A DNA stretch of 21,160 nt from Selenomonas sp. (GCA_015265235.1 JABZYJ010000016.1:1-21160); one strand, 5' to 3'; shown: positions 7,195 through 14,377, numbered from the stretch's first letter. The notes: a model not told the origin generated them from the sequence alone. Program-made: numbers and translations.

Positions 7195-7410
7195 TCAGTC
7201 CGTCAGGACAGCCGTATCCGTGCGCATCACCTGATCGAGCCCGTGCTTCTGCAGATTCGCGAACCCGCGTCCGACCGCGAGCGCATCCGCATCCGTGAGC
7301 ACAGGCGCAAGCCCTGCGATTGTGCGGTTCTTATAGAGGTTCTTGCCGTCTGCGCCGACCCCCGTAATCACCTTCAGCGTGAGCTTGCTCGCTGCTTCTT
7401 TGCGTGCCAT
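7195..7410 (-). CDS. DUF1659 family small protein
   Basis: This 71-residue protein resembles DUF1659: LTLKVITGVGADGKNLYKNRTI (strand, turn, strand), then the helix DADALAVGRGFANLQKHGL. The start chosen is the ATG at 7410, nine bases after AGGAG. A GTG at 7419 abuts the binding site and is too close. It is the first gene of the pair with DUF2922. No clear promoter was found, but a perfect 15-bp dyad lies 33 bases upstream. Function is unknown. Confidence 0.82.
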   Translation of the reverse strand: MARKEAASKLTLKVITGVGADGKNLYKNRTIAGLAPVLTDADALAVGRGFANLQKHGLDQVMRTDTAVLTD

Positions 7411-7442
7411 AGATGTCACTCCTTTCCGTTTTGTTCGTCCGC

Positions 7443-7457
7443 TGTAAGCTGCTTACA
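7443..7457. promoter_or_regulatory. Perfect 15-bp dyad upstream of DUF1659
   Basis: TGTAAGC-T-GCTTACA is a perfect inverted repeat with a single central base. It lies between the DUF1659 start and the plus-strand promoter at 7510. Its size and position fit an operator, but no regulator is evident. Confidence 0.35.
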
Positions 7458-7509
7458 CCCAAATACCTGCTGCGGCGAAAAAAAAGAAGAGCCTCCACGC
7501 AAAATTTTC

Positions 7510-7538
7510 TTTACATACGAACATATTTTCTCTATAAT
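7510..7538 (+). promoter_or_regulatory. Promoter of the 7663 gene
   Basis: TTTACA (7510-7515), a 17-base spacer and TATAAT (7533-7538). The leader would be about 118 bases. Confidence 0.8.
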
Positions 7539-7570
7539 AGCATTCAGAAAGGAACAGGAGATCCAGAATC

Positions 7571-7666
7571 GTGTCCCGTGCCTGTGCGCCCCGCCAGCGG
7601 CAGGCAGGAGTCATGGAATCACAGCATTTTGCCGTGATTCCCCAAAACAAAGGAGATCCACTATGA
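7571..7666 (+). CDS. Possible 31-residue leader ORF overlapping the next gene
   Basis: A GTG at 7571 lies ten bases after AGGAG (7556-7560) and opens a 31-codon frame. Its TGA (7664-7666) overlaps the ATG of the downstream gene as ATGA. The product shows no recognisable motif. An internal hairpin, GGAATCAC (7615-7622) with GTGATTCC (7634-7641), lies inside the frame. This could be a leader peptide coupling translation, or chance; no coding bias test is possible at this length. Confidence 0.25.
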   Translation: MSRACAPRQRQAGVMESQHFAVIPQNKGDPL

Positions 7667-8175
7667 ATCGTACGAAAAGAGAATGCCTGATGCAGCGCCT
7701 GCCCGCTCCGGCGGACATCCTCGCCCTCATTCCGACGCAGGACGACACGACGCGCACCGCCGTGATCTGCGCGCACGGGAGCAGCCTGATGCTCGGCGCC
7801 ACACCGGAGCACGTGCTCGCCTGTCTCGCCGAGCGCGAGGACAAGGCACTCCGCCTCATCCGACGCAATGCCGCCCGTCTCATGGCACGGCGGCGCAACA
7901 TCATCCTCCCCATCCTGCATGGCTGCGTCCTCACCCCCGTCAAGATGTATAACATGCGGCGCGGCGGCATCGGCTACGTCAACACGGCATACGCCGCCCT
8001 CGTCCTGCGGCGGCGCGGTATGGGGAGCGACATCGCCCTGCAGAACGGCGACATCATCCACAGCCTGTGGACCTCGCCCACCGTCGAGCGGCTCGTGCAC
8101 GAGGGGCGTGCCGTCCACTTCAAACTGCTCAACGACGTGCGGCGTCAGCTCCGCTTTGCCGAGGACTTGGCTTAG
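7663..8175 (+). CDS. Conserved-looking protein, faintly ComK-like
   Basis: This 170-residue soluble protein is not confidently recognised. Its order of motifs recalls ComK: SSLMLGATPEHVL, a basic stretch ARRRNIILPILHG, then TPVKMYNMRRGGIGYVNTAYA where ComK has a P...GWI segment, then ALQNGDIIHSLWTSPTVERL where ComK has an NG-containing strand and a polar helix. The resemblance is by eye and weak, so the name should not be transferred. AAAGGAG lies seven bases before the ATG at 7663. The reading frame is open far upstream, but there is no binding site there and a promoter lies at 7510. The stop codon TAG is made of the TA target site plus the first base of the MITE at 8175. Confidence 0.6.
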   Translation: MNRTKRECLMQRLPAPADILALIPTQDDTTRTAVICAHGSSLMLGATPEHVLACLAEREDKALRLIRRNAARLMARRRNIILPILHGCVLTPVKMYNMRRGGIGYVNTAYAALVLRRRGMGSDIALQNGDIIHSLWTSPTVERLVHEGRAVHFKLLNDVRRQLRFAEDLA

Positions 8176-8337
8176 GGAAGCACTGATAAATTCAGCACCA
8201 TCATCTTGACGCATCTTTTTTGCCCGTACTTCGGCGGAAAATCCTCCACAGAGCACCACTCTGCGTCCGGTTTTCCACCTTGTTCGGACGAAAAAATCTA
8301 CGCCAATCTGACGGGCTTCATTTTATCAGTGATTCCC
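8175..8337. mobile_element. Complete 163-bp MITE with TA target duplication
   Basis: Terminal inverted repeats are GGGAAGCACTGATAAA (left) and, read inward from the right, GGGAATCACTGATAAA (one mismatch). TA flanks both sides (8173-8174 and 8338-8339). The two 81-base arms align without gaps over their whole length, so the element is one long imperfect palindrome. It has no coding capacity. The TA duplication points to mobilisation by an IS630/Tc1-mariner type transposase, which is not in this window. Confidence 0.85.
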
Positions 8338-8348
8338 TAGAAAGCTCC

Positions 8349-8377
8349 TTGCATTTCCTTTCCATCCATTGTATGAT
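8349..8377 (+). promoter_or_regulatory. Promoter of the Rrf2 regulator gene
   Basis: TTGCAT (8349-8354), a 17-base spacer and TATGAT (8372-8377). It begins 11 bases after the MITE. Confidence 0.8.
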
Positions 8378-8393
8378 ACGAATATCGAACAAT
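8368..8393. promoter_or_regulatory. Probable Rrf2 operator overlapping the -10
   Basis: The 26-bp dyad ATTGTnnGATAnnnnTATCnnACAAT covers the -10 and start point of the regulator's promoter. A shorter dyad with the same ATTGT/ACAAT ends lies at 8857-8870 before the next gene. Rrf2 family members often repress their own genes. Confidence 0.6.
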
Positions 8394-8405
8394 GGAGGGT
8401 ACAAT

Positions 8406-8843
8406 ATGCAGATTTCAAGCCGCTTCACCATCGCCGTCCACGTCCTCATCTGTGTCGATCTCTTCGGCAAACACGAGCCAGCGACGAGCGAATCGCTCGC
8501 GGGGAGCATCGGCGTACATCCCGTCGTCATCCGTCGCATCCTCGGTCAGCTCCGCCGCGCGGGGCTCATCACCGTCGCACGCGGACGCGAGGGCGGCGCA
8601 CACATCGCCAAGGAACTCACAGACATCACGCTCGCCGACATCTTCCGTGCCGTAGAGAGTATCAGCGGTCAGTCCCTCTTCAGCTTCCATGAGAACCCAA
8701 ACCCCGCCTGCCCCGTCGGCAGCCATATCCACGATGTACTCGACCATCGTCTCATGGACATCCAAGACGCCATGGAGAAGGAAATGGAGGAGATTACCCT
8801 CGCCGACGTTGTCAAAGAGGCACGAGAAAAGGTAAATATATAG
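8406..8843 (+). CDS. Rrf2 family transcriptional regulator
   Basis: This 145-residue cytosolic DNA-binding protein has the Rrf2 winged-helix fold: MQISSRFTIAVHVLICVDLF, SESLAGSIGVHPVVIRRILGQLRRAGLI (recognition helix) and the wing ARGREGGAHIAKELTDITLADIFRAVE. A C-terminal dimerisation helix (HDVLDHRLMDIQDAMEKEM) follows. The three-cysteine Fe-S cluster of IscR/NsrR is missing: only one Cys (NPACPVG) lies in that region, as in YwnA-like members. GGAGG seven bases before the ATG at 8406 sets the start; the frame is open upstream into the MITE but without a binding site. Operator-like dyads precede it and the following gene, suggesting control of both. Confidence 0.88.
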   Translation: MQISSRFTIAVHVLICVDLFGKHEPATSESLAGSIGVHPVVIRRILGQLRRAGLITVARGREGGAHIAKELTDITLADIFRAVESISGQSLFSFHENPNPACPVGSHIHDVLDHRLMDIQDAMEKEMEEITLADVVKEAREKVNI

Positions 8844-8856
8844 TTATTTAGCATCT

Positions 8857-8870
8857 ATTGTCCATACAAT
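8857..8870. promoter_or_regulatory. Second Rrf2-type dyad before the YdjM-like gene
   Basis: ATTGT-CCAT-ACAAT lies 13 bases after the Rrf2 stop. Its right half contains TACAAT, a possible -10 with no convincing -35. It shares both half-site ends with the dyad at 8368-8393 but lacks the inner GATA/TATC. Confidence 0.45.
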
Positions 8871-8927
8871 ATCTATTATTATCAATATCAATGGCCGTCC
8901 CTATCTTCAAAGGAGGAAGTACGCCAC

Positions 8928-9374
8928 ATGACATGGGTATCGCATGTTGCACTCACGGGCACGATTGCCTACGCGGTGAGTGCCGATCCGCTCGCGGCGG
9001 CGGCGGCATGCGTCGGCGCCGTCCTGCCGGACAAGGTGGAGGGCACCCCCGGCAGTGTGGGATGGCGTACATGGCGCAGCCGTCACCGCGGCTGGTCGCA
9101 TTGGCCGATGCTCTATCTCGCCCTCATCGGTGCGCTCCTCCACAGCGAGACGTACATCGGGAGCAGGATGTTCCTCACTTTGCTCCTATGGGTATTCCTC
9201 GGTGCACTCCTCCACATCGCGGAGGACGCGGTCTGCGGCAAGGTGCCCGCCGTCCTCCCGACGCAGAAAATCGGGATACGCCTCTTTACCGTCGGCTCGC
9301 TGCGGGAATATCTATTCACAGCTCTATGTATTGGCATTGTCTATGCAGGAAGTTGTTTTCTAGGGAATGAGTGA
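8928..9374 (+). CDS. YdjM/DUF457-like membrane-bound metal-dependent hydrolase
   Basis: This 148-residue inner-membrane protein has about four helices. The family's His/Asp positions are visible: H6 in MTWVSHVALTG, LPDKVEG after helix one, SRHRGWSHWP, and LLHIAEDAVCGKVPAVLPTQK. These resemble the YdjM/DUF457 group (predicted metal-dependent hydrolases, substrate unknown). AAAGGAGG at 8909-8916 is the binding site. It follows the Rrf2 gene by 84 bases in the same direction with a dyad of the same type between them, so it is a likely target of that regulator. It ends at a bidirectional terminator shared with the convergent alcohol dehydrogenase. Confidence 0.78.
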   Translation: MTWVSHVALTGTIAYAVSADPLAAAAACVGAVLPDKVEGTPGSVGWRTWRSRHRGWSHWPMLYLALIGALLHSETYIGSRMFLTLLLWVFLGALLHIAEDAVCGKVPAVLPTQKIGIRLFTVGSLREYLFTALCIGIVYAGSCFLGNE

Positions 9375-9378
9375 TAAT

Positions 9379-9426
9379 AAAAAGACCTGTTCGATGAAGC
9401 CGAATCGCTTCGTCGAACAGGTCTTT
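9379..9426. terminator. Bidirectional terminator
   Basis: AAAAGACCTGTTCGA-tGAAG / CTTC-gTCGAACAGGTCTTTT forms a long stem with A and T runs on both sides, between convergent genes. Confidence 0.85.
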
Positions 9427-9436
9427 TGCTGATGGA

Positions 9437-10621
9437 TTAGTGATTTGCCGCCGTGTAGATGGTGATGACGTCGGCGCGTGTGAGCGGATGGAAGACGCCG
9501 ATGCGGATGCGATCCTCCTGCGTCGCATCATCGGCGAGCTGCTCGATCGTCCCCGCCGAGAGGGTGCCGATCCCCAGCCCGCCGATGCTCGTCGGCATTC
9601 CGATGGAGGTGAAGAACTCCTCCATGTGACGGATGCCTGCGCGCGCCCGCTCCTCATCCGTGCCCGCATCAATGCCAAAGAGATCGGCGGCGAACTGGGC
9701 AAAGCGTGCCGGGTCGTAGGGATAGGCAAACCGCGCCCACGATCCCCAGAGCGCGGTGAGCGCACGCCCATGCGTCACATCGTAGTGTGCAGAGAGCGGA
9801 TGGCTCAGCTTGTGTACGGAGAAATCCTTACCACGTCCAAGTCCTGTCAGGTCACTGTGTGATACACTGCCGCAGTACATGAGCTCACTCATCGCATCAT
9901 AGTCTTTGCGCGAGACGAGGAGGCGGCGCACGGACTCCATCACGGTGCGCAGGAGATCAATCGCCACGCGGTCGGTGAAGACGTTCGGCTCCTTGACATC
10001 CGTGAAGAACCGCTCCATCGTGTGCATCATGATGTCCGATGCCCCCGCAGCGATCTGCTCACGCGGCAGGGTAAAGGCGAGCGTCGGGTTCATAAAGGCG
10101 AAGACAGGGCGGTTGAGCGGCGAATTCAGCCCCAGTTTCTGCCCCGTATCCTCATTCGTCAGCACGGCGGAGTCACTCGTCTCACTGCCCGCGGCGGGGA
10201 TGGTGAGCACGGACGCGACGGGCATCGTGCGCGTCAGCTCTGCCTTTTTCGTCCAGATATCCCAGATGTCCACGTCAGGATTTGCGATGCCGTGGGCGAC
10301 TGCCTTCGCCGAGTCGATCACACTCCCGCCGCCGATGGCAAGGATGAAGTTCACATCCGCGGTGAGCCCCTCGCGGATTGCCTCGCGGACGAACGCAACG
10401 CGCGGGTTCGGCTGTACGCCGCCCATGACGAGGAACGCCAGCCCCGCCGAGGTCAGATTCATCTCGATGCGCGAGAGCAGCCCCGAGCGCTCTGCGCTGC
10501 CGCCGCCGTGGAGAATGAGCACGCGGCGCGCCCCCGCCGCACGCAGTTTTGCGGGAACGGCATCCTCCGCCCCCCGCCCGAAGATGATCTCCGTCGGACA
10601 ATGATAGGTAAAGCTCTGCAT
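9437..10621 (-). CDS. Iron-containing alcohol dehydrogenase (butanol dehydrogenase type)
   Basis: This 394-residue cytosolic group III alcohol dehydrogenase reduces aldehydes with NAD(P)H. It starts MQSFTYHCPTEIIFGRGAED. The N-terminal dinucleotide domain has AIGGGSVIDSAKAVAHG (about 95-110), and the threonine/serine loop is TIPAAGSETSDSAVL. Metal ligands of the family are present: Asp and His in ASDIMMHTMERF, and two His in HKLSHPLSAHYDVTHG. Length and motifs fit the YqhD/BdhA branch. AAAGGAGGAG lies just before the ATG. It is divergent from the DASS transporter and convergent with the YdjM-like gene. The natural substrate cannot be read from sequence. Confidence 0.93.
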   Translation of the reverse strand: MQSFTYHCPTEIIFGRGAEDAVPAKLRAAGARRVLILHGGGSAERSGLLSRIEMNLTSAGLAFLVMGGVQPNPRVAFVREAIREGLTADVNFILAIGGGSVIDSAKAVAHGIANPDVDIWDIWTKKAELTRTMPVASVLTIPAAGSETSDSAVLTNEDTGQKLGLNSPLNRPVFAFMNPTLAFTLPREQIAAGASDIMMHTMERFFTDVKEPNVFTDRVAIDLLRTVMESVRRLLVSRKDYDAMSELMYCGSVSHSDLTGLGRGKDFSVHKLSHPLSAHYDVTHGRALTALWGSWARFAYPYDPARFAQFAADLFGIDAGTDEERARAGIRHMEEFFTSIGMPTSIGGLGIGTLSAGTIEQLADDATQEDRIRIGVFHPLTRADVITIYTAANH

Positions 10622-10666
10622 GAAACTCCTCCTTTAATTGGAACGAAACATACCGTATCCATCTCT

Positions 10667-10695
10667 ATTATAGCAGAACAATCAGGAAAAAATCA
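10667..10695 (-). promoter_or_regulatory. Promoter of the alcohol dehydrogenase gene
   Basis: On the minus strand the extended -10 TGCTATAAT ends at 10667 (TATAAT 10672-10667). The -35 region is T-rich and weak. Confidence 0.65.
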
Positions 10696-10715
10696 TATTG
10701 GTGTGAAGAAAAGTG

Positions 10716-10745
10716 TTGCAAAAAGACTTCAAAATTTCGTATAAT
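10716..10745 (+). promoter_or_regulatory. Promoter of the DASS transporter gene
   Basis: TTGCAA (10716-10721), an 18-base spacer and TATAAT (10740-10745). It is divergent from the alcohol dehydrogenase promoter about 45 bases away. Confidence 0.75.
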
Positions 10746-10793
10746 AAAATACACAAAGGAATTATCATTACTTCCAGTAAGGAGGCTGAGAAA

Positions 10794-12341
10794 ATGAGTG
10801 GAGATCAAAGCAAAGAAGCCCAACAGATACATGAGGCTGAGCAGAAATTTGATCGCACGCGTCGTCTCGTCGGCCTGTTTGGTGCGCCAATCCTCGCGAT
10901 TCTGGTGCTCCTGACGCCGATCGAGGGACTCACGCTCGCATCACACAAGCTGCTCGCCATCATGGTTCTGGTGGCGCTCTGGTGGATCACGGAACCCGTG
11001 CCCATACCCGTCACGTCCCTCATCGGACCGACGCTCGCCGTCGTGACAGGCGTGGTTACGGCAAAGGATGCCTATGCGGCATTCGCCAATCCGATGATCT
11101 TCCTCTTCATGGGTGGATTTATCCTCGCAAAGGCGATGATGGATCACGGGCTCGACAAGCGATTTGCCTACTGGCTGCTCTCGCGCTCGTGGGTCGGCTC
11201 GAATCCACGCCGCATCTTCCTCGCGATCGGTCTTGCCGCAGCGCTCTGCTCCGGCTGGGTGAGCAACACGGCGACGGCCGCGATGATGTTCCCGATCGCC
11301 CTCGGTCTGCTCGCCGCCGTCAAGGAAATGATGGCCGCGAACGGCAAGGTAATCGACCTGCATGACTACAAGTACGCGACCGGGCTAATGCTCATGACCG
11401 CGTATGCCTGCTCGATCGGCGGTGTTCTGACACCGATCGGCACCCCGCCGAACATCATCATGCTCGGCTTCCTCGATCAGATGGCGAACATCCACATCTC
11501 CTTCTTTGAATGGATGACATGGGGCGTCATTGCGATGGTGGCATACTTCATCATTGCATACGTGGTTCTCATCCGCATGTTCCCGCCCGATGTCGAGCGC
11601 ATCGACGGCGCAGAGGAGTTCATCCGCGCGCGTGTCGCAGAGCTCGGCGGCTGGACGCGCGCCCAGAAGAACACGCTCTTCTGCTTCCTCGTCGCCGTCT
11701 TCCTCTGGGTGTTCCCGGGCATTCTCTCGATGACGCTCGGCAGCACCTCCCCCCTCCTCAAGATGTATTCGCGCCTCTTCCCTGAGGCAGTCGCAGCGAT
11801 GGCTGGCGCGCTGCTCCTCTTCCTCCTGCCGATCAACTTCAAGGAGCGCAAGTTCACACTGGAGTGGAAATCAGCGGTACAGGGCATCGAGTGGGGCACG
11901 CTCATCCTCTTCGGCGGCGGCCTCGCCATGGGCGGCATGATGTATAAGACGGGTCTCTCGCAGTGGGTCGGCGACCGCATTGTCGGGATGCTCGGCGGCG
12001 AGCCGTCCGAGTTCGCCCTCGTCGCGATCTTCTGTGTGGTGGCACTGCTCCTCTCCGAGCTCACCAGCCACACGGCAGCGACGAACATGATCGGCCCGCT
12101 CGCCATTACGGCAGCGATGTCGGCAGGGTTCAGCCCGATCCACGTCGCGATTGGTATCGCACTCTCCTCGTCACTCGGCTTCATGCTGCCGGTGTCCACA
12201 CCGCCGAATGCGATTGTCTATGCATCGGGCTATATCCCCATCACAAAGATGATCAAGACCGGTGTCTACATCGACTTTATCGGCATCTTCTGCGTGACCA
12301 TCCCGCTCGTGCTCTACTTCGTGGTATGGCTCGTCGGGTAA
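10794..12341 (+). CDS. DASS/SLC13 family dicarboxylate transporter
   Basis: This 515-residue inner-membrane carrier has about a dozen helices and would take up C4-dicarboxylates or similar anions with Na+. The first Na+/substrate motif is VSNTATAAMM, with GTPPNI following. The second-half counterparts are ELTSHTAATNMIGPLA and VSTPPNAI. In the second motif the usual SNT reads SHT, which may affect ion coupling or mark an exchanger-like subgroup. AAGGAGG at 10779-10785, eight bases before the ATG at 10794, sets the start. The frame is open to 10713, but that ATG lies inside the promoter. Malic enzyme, encoded at 18470, could use imported malate. It is monocistronic with its own promoter and terminator. 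Confidence 0.9.
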   Translation: MSGDQSKEAQQIHEAEQKFDRTRRLVGLFGAPILAILVLLTPIEGLTLASHKLLAIMVLVALWWITEPVPIPVTSLIGPTLAVVTGVVTAKDAYAAFANPMIFLFMGGFILAKAMMDHGLDKRFAYWLLSRSWVGSNPRRIFLAIGLAAALCSGWVSNTATAAMMFPIALGLLAAVKEMMAANGKVIDLHDYKYATGLMLMTAYACSIGGVLTPIGTPPNIIMLGFLDQMANIHISFFEWMTWGVIAMVAYFIIAYVVLIRMFPPDVERIDGAEEFIRARVAELGGWTRAQKNTLFCFLVAVFLWVFPGILSMTLGSTSPLLKMYSRLFPEAVAAMAGALLLFLLPINFKERKFTLEWKSAVQGIEWGTLILFGGGLAMGGMMYKTGLSQWVGDRIVGMLGGEPSEFALVAIFCVVALLLSELTSHTAATNMIGPLAITAAMSAGFSPIHVAIGIALSSSLGFMLPVSTPPNAIVYASGYIPITKMIKTGVYIDFIGIFCVTIPLVLYFVVWLVG

Positions 12342-12365
12342 AACAATCTATCTTCCACATACAAG

Positions 12366-12412
12366 AGGCTGTGGCACAAAGATAAATGTATCTTTGTGCC
12401 ACGGCCTTTTTT
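12366..12412 (+). terminator. Terminator of the DASS gene
   Basis: GGCTGTGGCACAAAGATA pairs with TATCTTTGTGCCACGGCC (one G-T pair), followed by TTTTTT. Confidence 0.88.
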
Positions 12413-12507
12413 CGTATAGGGACAGATTCGCGAAACGACATTCTCGGAATCCGTTATCTATGAGAGGCTTGGCATGACGAAGAAGTGCGAGCAAAAAGAT
12501 GTGCTAA

Positions 12508-14145
12508 GATAGCTCGGTTGAATTTATCGGTGAGCGCAATCTTTTCCTCACGGTGCAGCTCCTTGAGAAGGGGATGCCGCTCTTCATCGATCTCAATATG
12601 CAGGACGATGCGCAGCGGCGCGGCATCAAGATCAACACGGCGAAGCTCGAAGAGGCGCTCGGCATGCCCACCGTCGAGACGACGGGGCGCAGCAGCAAGA
12701 GTACAAAGACGCTGCTCGATGTCTTTACGAGTACGGTCATGGCAAGGTACCAGCCGAGCGAACTCGTCAAGGAGCATATCGCGAAGATCCATGAGATCGA
12801 GAGCAGTTCGCGTACGGAGGCGGAGAAGGCAGAGGCGATCATCGAGGCGCGCTATGCACTCATCGATCAAATCGTGCAGTATGCCGTAACAGTGCAGAAT
12901 ATCGGTGCGACGTACTCGGAGAAAATGGATCGTTTTCTCGCAAACGGTGTGCTTGCGCTGCCGATTTTCCTTTTGATTCTCTATGGCGTGTTTCAGATCA
13001 CGTTTACATGGATCGGACAGCCCATTGCCGACGAACTCGAGGTGCTCATCAACGATGAGTTCCTGAACTTTGTCAAGGATTCGCTTGTAGCAGCGGGAGT
13101 CGCGGACTGGATGGTTTCGCTGGTCACGGACGGCATCATCGCGGGTGTCGGCTCAGTGCTGACGTTCGTTCCGCTCATCTTCGTCCTGTTCTTCTGCCTC
13201 TCGTTCCTCGACGGCACGGGCTACATGGCGCGTATCGCGTTTATCACGGATCCGATTATGCGCCGCTGCGGGCTGACGGGCAAGGGGATCATGCCGCTGA
13301 TGATGGGCTTCGGCTGCGCCGTTCCGTCCATCATGGGGGCACGTGCGCTCGACTCGGAAAAAGACCGCATGATTTCGATCCTCGTCACTCCGTTCCTGAC
13401 GTGCGGTGCGAAGCTGCCAATCATGGCTCTGTTGGCGGCGATGTTCTTCCCCGATGATGCGGCAAACATTGTATTCCTTATGTATATCATCGGTATGGTC
13501 ATGGCCATCATTGTAGCGAAGGTGCTCGGTTCGACACTCTTTAAGGCACAGGGCTCGACCTTTCTGTTGGAGCTCCCGCCGTACCGTATGCCCGATATGA
13601 ATTCGGTTCTCTTGGAGACGTGGGACAAGGGTAAGGGATACCTCATCAAGGCAGGTACGATTATCTTTGCGGCATCGGTCATCCTTTGGTTCATGTCGAA
13701 CTACAACTTCAGCGGTCCGTGCGAGATTGAGGACAGTATCCTCGCGACGCTCGGCGGCTGGATGTCTACGCTCTTCACATTCCAAGGCTTTGCAACGTGG
13801 GAGGCTGGCGCGGCCGTCCTTTCCGGCATCATGGCAAAGGAAACGGTCGTTGCGACAATCGGCATTCTCTATGGTGTTGCCGATGTTTCGACCGAGGCGG
13901 CGGATGCGGCTGATACGGCTTCTACGATGCTTCAGACAGGTATGGGCGCAGCATTTACAAGTCTTTCTGCGCTCTCCTTCATGGTGTTCTCACAACTCTA
14001 CACGCCGTGTGTCACGTCACTCGGTACGCTTAGGAAAGAGACAGGCGCGTGGAAATGGGTCGGCTTCTCTGCCGTCTATATGTTCGCGATTGCTTGGTTT
14101 GTTTCGCTTCTTGTCTATCAGATTGGTCGGATCCTCGGCTTCTGA
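12508..14145 (+). pseudogene. feoB: Ferrous iron transporter FeoB, 5'-truncated
   Basis: The frame is open from the stop at 12505-12507 to TGA at 14143-14145; a GTG at 12553 gives 530 residues. FeoB similarity begins abruptly at ERNLFLTVQLLEKG. The G4 motif NMQD is present, but G1 (GxPNxGKT), G2 and G3 (DLPG) are absent from the window, so GTP hydrolysis is lost. The membrane part is complete, with both gate regions: GYMARIAFITDPIMRR, GFGCAVPSIMGAR, TPFLTCGAKLP, then the second gate around FATWEAGAAVLSGIMAKE. There is no promoter or convincing binding site; the DASS terminator lies about 100 bases upstream. Codon choice is less C-biased than in neighbours. It could be a deletion remnant or a recombined copy. 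A functional FeoB, if any, is elsewhere. Confidence 0.85.
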
Positions 14146-14171
14146 TGGGCGCCTCTGAGGGGGAGATTCTT

Positions 14172-14339
14172 ATGGCGACCTATGTCGTCGGTGCATTTTT
14201 GGCGGCTGCTTTCTTTTTTGCCGTTCGCCATGTCTATCGGAACTTTCGCCTGGGCAGGAAGGACTGTTGCGGCAGCAGCTGCTCGTCATGTGATGAACCT
14301 CCTTCCTGCTGCCATTCATCGGAACAACCGAAAAAATAA
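14172..14339 (+). CDS. FeoB-associated Cys-rich membrane protein
   Basis: This 55-residue protein has one N-terminal membrane helix (TYVVGAFLAAAFFFAVRHVY), a short basic stretch (RNFRLGRK) and a Cys cluster DCCGSSCSSCDEPPSCC, the layout of the small protein encoded after feoB in Firmicutes and relatives. It may help iron handling at the transporter. GGGGGAG at 14158-14164 lies seven bases before the ATG at 14172. An ATG at 14145 overlapping the feoB stop is also in frame but lacks a binding site. Its TAA contains the TA that borders the short repeat at 14341. Confidence 0.82.
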   Translation: MATYVVGAFLAAAFFFAVRHVYRNFRLGRKDCCGSSCSSCDEPPSCCHSSEQPKK

Positions 14340-14340
14340 A

Positions 14341-14375
14341 GGAAGCACTGATACGCTGAATGGATCAGTACTTCC
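14341..14375. repeat. Minimal MITE-like repeat (two terminal repeats only)
   Basis: GGAAGCACTGAT (14341-14352) and ATCAGTACTTCC (14364-14375) flank an 11-base centre, with TA at 14337-14338 and 14376-14377. The ends match the terminal repeats of the 163-bp MITE at 8175, so this looks like an internally deleted copy. Confidence 0.6.
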
Positions 14376-14377
14376 TA

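Noticed and set aside
8406..8843. Fe-S cluster regulator (IscR/NsrR) for the Rrf2 gene
   Set aside because: The three clustered cysteines needed to hold the cluster are not present.
9361..9382. MITE-like end TAGGGAATGAGTGATAATAA over the stop of the YdjM-like gene
   Set aside because: About 17 of 21 bases match the MITE end, but no partner end is present and it overlaps coding sequence, so it may be chance.
10713..10793. Longer start of the DASS transporter
   Set aside because: It would begin between promoter elements; a proper binding site precedes ATG 10794.
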